A stretch of DNA of 45,061 bases. Source: CAYJIX01 sp964370375. Its GTDB lineage: Bacteria; Desulfobacterota; Desulfovibrionia; Desulfovibrionales; Desulfovibrionaceae. The notes under the pieces are model-generated. The model ran no database searches. It saw nothing but the letters and a program-made list of their open reading frames with translations, and was not told the DNA's origin. A program made the position numbers and the translations under genes. How positions within the stretch are numbered: position 1 is the first letter of the stretch; every line of letters starts with the position of its first letter. Shown one piece after another: positions 41,397 to 45,061 of the stretch. The stretch lies in contig CAYJIX010000013.1 in assembly GCA_964370375.1 (NCBI GenBank), positions 1-45,061 on the forward strand, given 5' to 3'.

Positions 41397-43943
41397 ATGT
41401 TCGGTTTTCTTTTCAGAAAAATTTTCGGTTCCCAAAACGACCGCTTTATCAAAAGCTTACGTCCTTTGATTGCACAAATCAACAAGCTTGAGCCTGAAAT
41501 GCAAGCCCTTAGCGATGAGGAGTTTCCCTTACGCATGAGCGAGTACAAACGGCAAGTACAAGAAGAAGATCGCTCATTAGATGACCTTTTGCCCGAAGTT
41601 TTTGCCCTTGTACGTGAAGCCTCTGTACGAACCCTTGGCATGCGTCACTATGACGTACAACTTGTGGGCGGCATTGCCCTGCATAAGGGAAAAATTGCAG
41701 AAATGAAAACAGGCGAGGGAAAAACCCTTGTGGCCACATTGGCAGCTGCCCTTAACGCGCTTACGGGTAGGGGCGTGCATGTGGTTACAGTGAACGATTA
41801 TTTGGCAAAACGCGATGCCGCATGGATGGGCCAAGTTTACGCCGCCCTTGGTTTGACCACAGGCGTTATTGTGCACGGGCTGTCTGACGAAGAGCATCAA
41901 ATAGCATACAGTGCCGACATCACCTATGGCACCAATAACGAATTTGGCTTTGATTATCTTCGTGATAATATGAAATTTTATGCCGAACAATTGGTGCAGC
42001 GCGATCATTATTTTGCCATTGTTGACGAAGTGGACTCTATTTTGATCGACGAAGCCAGAACACCATTGATCATCTCTGGCGCTGCAGAAAAATCCACTGA
42101 TATGTATTTGCAAATGGACGCCTTTGTTCGCAAGCTTACGCCTGAAAAAGACTTTCTTGTGGATGAAAAAGCGCGCACTGCCATGCTGACAGATGAAGGC
42201 ACGGCCAAGCTTGAGCGCGCACTGCGCATTGAAAATTTGTACGACCCAACCAACATCACCATACAACACCACGCTTTGCAGGCTTTGCGCGCCCATTATG
42301 CCTATAAACGCGATGTGGATTACCTTGTCAGCAACGGCAAGGTGGTTATTGTTGACGAATTTACAGGCCGCCCCATGGACGGACGACGTTTTAGCGACGG
42401 CTTGCACCAAGCCCTGGAAGCTAAAGAAAAGGTTGCCATTGCTGCCGAAAACCAAACGTTAGCCAGCATTACCTTTCAAAATTATTTCCGCATGTACGAC
42501 AAACTGTCGGGCATGACAGGCACGGCAGATACCGAAGCTGTGGAATTTGGCCAAATTTATAATCTAGATGTTGTGAGCATTCCCCCCAATAAACCCATGA
42601 TTCGCAATGATTTTCCGGACAGCATCTACCGTACTCGCGTTGAAAAATTCAGGGCCATTGTACGCTCCATTGAAGAGCTACACACCAAAGGCCAACCCGT
42701 GCTTGTGGGAACCATTTCTATTGAAACATCGGAACTTATATCCAATATGCTTCGTAAAAAAGGAATCCCACACAACATCTTAAACGCCAAGCATCACGCC
42801 AAAGAAGCAGAAATCGTTGCCCAAGCAGGGCAGGCCGGTAAAGTAACCATTGCCACCAACATGGCCGGCAGAGGCACAGACATTACCCTTGGTGACGGCG
42901 TGATTGACCTTGGAGGCTTGCACATTTTAGGAACAGAACGCCACGAAAGCAGGCGTATTGACAATCAGCTGCGTGGACGTTCTGGGCGTCAAGGCGATCC
43001 CGGCTCCTCGCGCTTTTACCTTTCACTTGAAGACGACCTCATGCGCTTGTTCGGATCTGACCGTCTTTCAGGGCTCATGCAAAAGCTTGGCATGGAAGAA
43101 GACGAACCCATTGAAAACCGCATGGTTTCGCGCGCCATTGAAAACGCGCAAAAACGCGTGGAAGGTCATCACTTTGAAATTCGTAAAACATTGCTTGACT
43201 ATGACAACGTTATGAACCAGCAACGTGAGGTGATTTACACCTTGCGCCGCGAACTTATGCAGGAAGCAGACCTTGAAAGCTTACTCCATGAATACCTTGA
43301 TGATATTCTGGAAGATATATACGCACCTATCGAGTTGGCACCCAAGGATCAGCCGAGCGAGGAAGACATCAGCTCTGTACGCGCACGGCTGCGCGATGTG
43401 ATGAATATTGACCGGATGCTGGGTCAAGAAGCGCCGCTCCCTGACCGCGACACAACACGCAAGCTTATACTTGCTATCTTCGACCAATTAAAACGCGAAT
43501 CCCATGGCGTTTTTCAAGACCTTATCCGCTATTTCCTTATGGAAGAGCTTGACCGTTCTTGGAAAGAGCATTTGCGCAATATGGATTCTTTGCGCGATGG
43601 CATTGGCCTGCGTGGCTATGGACAGCGCGATCCAAAGCTGGAATACAAACGCGAAGGCTTCCAGATGTTTCAAGAGCTCATTGAAAAAATTAAAGAAGGC
43701 TCGTTCAGGGCTCTCACACGATTGCGCGTGCAGCCTTCTGCTGAAACAAACGAACCAAAAGAAGCCCCTGCCCCTTCAACAGAACTCCAACACAAAGAAG
43801 CAGAAAAACTTTCCTATAACGCGGCCTCAAGCGAAGACGACGCCAACACGCCGCAACGCGCTGACAACCGCCCGGGAAGAAACGAAACCTGCCCTTGTGG
43901 GAGCGGAAAAAAATACAAACGCTGCTGCGGCATGAATGGCTAA
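41397..43943 (+). CDS. secA: Preprotein translocase ATPase SecA
   Basis: 848-residue motor of the Sec export system. It hydrolyses ATP to push unfolded proteins through SecYEG. Walker A is MKTGEGKT (103-110); DEVDSILIDEART and the second-domain elements TNMAGRGTDI and RGRSGRQGDPG are intact. The C-terminus has a Ser/Glu/Pro-rich linker and the zinc motif CPCGSGKKYKRCC, which binds SecB or ribosomes in relatives. ATG 41397 has AGGAG just upstream and gives the usual MFGF.. start; an earlier frame start at 41340 is rejected. Confidence 0.97.
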   Translation: MFGFLFRKIFGSQNDRFIKSLRPLIAQINKLEPEMQALSDEEFPLRMSEYKRQVQEEDRSLDDLLPEVFALVREASVRTLGMRHYDVQLVGGIALHKGKIAEMKTGEGKTLVATLAAALNALTGRGVHVVTVNDYLAKRDAAWMGQVYAALGLTTGVIVHGLSDEEHQIAYSADITYGTNNEFGFDYLRDNMKFYAEQLVQRDHYFAIVDEVDSILIDEARTPLIISGAAEKSTDMYLQMDAFVRKLTPEKDFLVDEKARTAMLTDEGTAKLERALRIENLYDPTNITIQHHALQALRAHYAYKRDVDYLVSNGKVVIVDEFTGRPMDGRRFSDGLHQALEAKEKVAIAAENQTLASITFQNYFRMYDKLSGMTGTADTEAVEFGQIYNLDVVSIPPNKPMIRNDFPDSIYRTRVEKFRAIVRSIEELHTKGQPVLVGTISIETSELISNMLRKKGIPHNILNAKHHAKEAEIVAQAGQAGKVTIATNMAGRGTDITLGDGVIDLGGLHILGTERHESRRIDNQLRGRSGRQGDPGSSRFYLSLEDDLMRLFGSDRLSGLMQKLGMEEDEPIENRMVSRAIENAQKRVEGHHFEIRKTLLDYDNVMNQQREVIYTLRRELMQEADLESLLHEYLDDILEDIYAPIELAPKDQPSEEDISSVRARLRDVMNIDRMLGQEAPLPDRDTTRKLILAIFDQLKRESHGVFQDLIRYFLMEELDRSWKEHLRNMDSLRDGIGLRGYGQRDPKLEYKREGFQMFQELIEKIKEGSFRALTRLRVQPSAETNEPKEAPAPSTELQHKEAEKLSYNAASSEDDANTPQRADNRPGRNETCPCGSGKKYKRCCGMNG

Positions 43944-44050
43944 GAACAAACTGATTTTTTAAGCTTTACGCGTTTGTTCGTTCACGGCTAACTTGTTTGG
44001 GCATGCCCTTGTTATTAAGGGTATTTAGAAAATACAGCCTTCAACACTGC

Positions 44051-44090
44051 AAAAGCGTCTGCTCATTACATTATGCAGACGCTTTTCATA
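44051..44090 (+). terminator. Terminator after secA
   Basis: A 12-bp perfect stem AAAAGCGTCTGC (44051-44062) with GCAGACGCTTTT (44075-44086) lies 107 bases after secA. The short T4 tail is symmetric, so it may act on both strands. Confidence 0.7.
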
Positions 44091-44147
44091 AACAAGCAAA
44101 GTGCAAGCTGCGCGCCTTGAACAGCTTGTACCTTTCATGAGATATGT

Positions 44148-44888
44148 ATGAACAACGAGCAAGAACGATCGTATACTATAAAAGTGGAATTTGCACATCT
44201 TGATGCGCAAGGACACATTAAGCCTCATGGCTATCAACATATTATAGGAAGGGTCGTTGATGAACATTTGGAGTTTTTTCAGATAGATTTTAATGCCTGT
44301 TTGCAACAGCAGGTAAGCTGGGTTGTTGTTGCCCTTAATGTGGACATAAAAAAACACGTTCAGGGCTGTGCAACTTTACATATAAAAACATGGTACAGTG
44401 AACGAAAAAGGCTACATTTTCGCCGCGAAATAGAGGCACTAGACGATGCCGGGGATGTGGTCTTTGTGGCATCTTTATATTCAGTTTTATGGGATTTGCA
44501 GGCGCAAAGTATCTATCGAAAGGCTGAACTGCCCTTTGAACTTCTTCCCCCGCATCCTGATTTTCGCCTGAATAGGAGCCCCGTTTTTAGGGAAAAGCTT
44601 GAATACACAAAAATTGACGAACGGCAAATGTTACGAAGCTATATTGACCCATTAGGGCATGTGAACAATTGTCGCTACGGGGAGTTTGCTTTTGATGCCT
44701 TACCGGATGCCCATGCAGACCTTTCAAAAATCACTGGATTTGATATCTATTTCTGCTCAGAGCTGACCTTGCATGATACCATTCGCATAGAAAAAAACAT
44801 CCAAGAAAGCATTACTTTGCACGGCTATAATCAAACGCGGCAAAAAACGTCCTTTTACTGCATCTTCCATATGAAAAATTCGGCATAG
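44148..44888 (+). CDS. Acyl-ACP thioesterase-like double hotdog protein
   Basis: 246-residue protein resembling bacterial acyl-ACP thioesterases (tandem hotdog domains). The first domain has VEFAHLDAQGHIKPHGYQHI (in part); the second has the more typical active-site pattern YIDPLGHVNNCRYGEF, with His/Asn residues seen in the family. Such enzymes release fatty acids from acyl-ACP. The start has only a weak ribosome binding site (GAGAT). A single gene between secA and a tRNA-Leu; no partner gene is apparent. Confidence 0.8.
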   Translation: MNNEQERSYTIKVEFAHLDAQGHIKPHGYQHIIGRVVDEHLEFFQIDFNACLQQQVSWVVVALNVDIKKHVQGCATLHIKTWYSERKRLHFRREIEALDDAGDVVFVASLYSVLWDLQAQSIYRKAELPFELLPPHPDFRLNRSPVFREKLEYTKIDERQMLRSYIDPLGHVNNCRYGEFAFDALPDAHADLSKITGFDIYFCSELTLHDTIRIEKNIQESITLHGYNQTRQKTSFYCIFHMKNSA

Positions 44889-44974
44889 TTTGCTTAGCGC
44901 ATACAAAAAAAACCCTGAAAATAAGCCGCACTACATATAAAACAAAAAAAATTTGCGAACTGTGAAAAAAAGAC

Positions 44975-45004
44975 TTGCCAAGACAAGGCATTTATGCGTA
45001 ATAT
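44975..45004 (+). promoter_or_regulatory. Possible tRNA-Leu promoter
   Basis: TTGCCA (44975-44980) and TAATAT (44999-45004) are 18 bp apart and would start transcription just before the tRNA. Confidence 0.4.
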
Positions 45005-45014
45005 CCCTTTTCGC

Positions 45015-45061
45015 GCCGAGGTGGTGGAACTGGTAGACACGCTATCTTGAGGGGGTAGTGG
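45015..45061 (+). tRNA. tRNA-Leu (GAG), 3' part missing
   Basis: The window ends inside this gene. Acceptor strand GCCGAGG, the D arm GTGG...TGGTAGACACGC and the anticodon arm with stem CTATC/GGTAG closing a loop with GAG are visible. The 5' part is nearly identical to known bacterial tRNA-Leu(GAG). The variable arm and 3' end lie beyond base 45061. Confidence 0.9.

Noticed and set aside
41577..42455. 292-codon minus-strand frame inside secA
   Set aside because: Lies wholly within secA on the opposite strand; its Cys/His/Phe-rich composition is typical of antisense reading.
1..45061. CRISPR array, insertion sequences or prophage
   Set aside because: No regularly spaced repeats, transposase, integrase or phage structural gene was found, even though tRNA genes lie at both ends.

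Overview
This 45 kb window looks like chromosomal DNA of a strictly anaerobic, low-to-mid GC Desulfovibrio-type bacterium (Desulfobacterota). The reasons are a four-gene 2-oxoacid:ferredoxin oxidoreductase, a three-subunit fumarate reductase in the order C-A-B with a single cytochrome b, a TatA-like protein, a SecA with a C-terminal zinc motif, and many short, tightly packed operons. The genus assignment is inference. The window starts inside a tRNA-Asp gene and ends inside a tRNA-Leu gene; a complete tRNA-Glu lies near the left end.

Layout. 1-700: tRNA-Asp (partial) and tRNA-Glu with their terminators. 0.77-5.0 kb: a LysR regulator and, divergently, a 982-residue protein that combines a PHP-like N-terminal region with a multi-span membrane region. 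5.4-8.2 kb: a CYTH triphosphatase-type protein, a second diverged CYTH-like protein and a DASS/SLC13 anion transporter. 8.7-12.2 kb (minus): a DEAD-box helicase, a small unknown protein and a GT4 glycosyltransferase, nearly abutting. 12.6-15.2 kb: korDABC-like oxidoreductase operon whose terminator lies inside the 3' end of a convergent lysR gene. 16.4-20.4 kb: TspO, then (minus) an LpdC-type UbiD decarboxylase, a DUF554 membrane protein, UbiX and an LpdD-like protein, together a non-oxidative aromatic acid decarboxylase operon. 20.8-32.8 kb (minus): a seven-gene cluster around SrfA-, SrfB- and SrfC-like proteins. 33.0-35.6 kb: a double-ACT protein, TatA, a class V aminotransferase and a YchJ-type SEC-C protein. 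35.6-41.1 kb (minus): frdCAB followed by cutA, a PfkB kinase and an alpha/beta hydrolase. 41.4-44.9 kb: secA and an acyl-ACP thioesterase-like gene.

The most interesting block is the Srf cluster. It pairs an Hsp70/actin-fold ATPase (SrfB-like) with a large GTPase having a dynamin-like arrangement of G motifs (SrfC-like). Around these sit a glycine-zipper lipoprotein, a membrane-anchored trypsin-like protease, two proteins that share a previously unnamed C-terminal domain of about 110 residues, and a membrane protein with a helical-repeat tail. Four of the products carry long Pro/Glu/Gln/Ser-rich linkers, suggesting a machine that spans the periplasm. SrfABC is named in the literature as a virulence/cytotoxin locus; the domain logic seen here fits an envelope-spanning, nucleotide-driven machine at least as well.

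Several RNA-level signals also stand out: a strand-specific terminator hairpin only 11 nt upstream of the cutA start codon, a short hairpin with a U-tract in the frdCAB leader, an intercistronic hairpin without U-tract after the decarboxylase gene, and a nested inverted repeat in front of ubiX.
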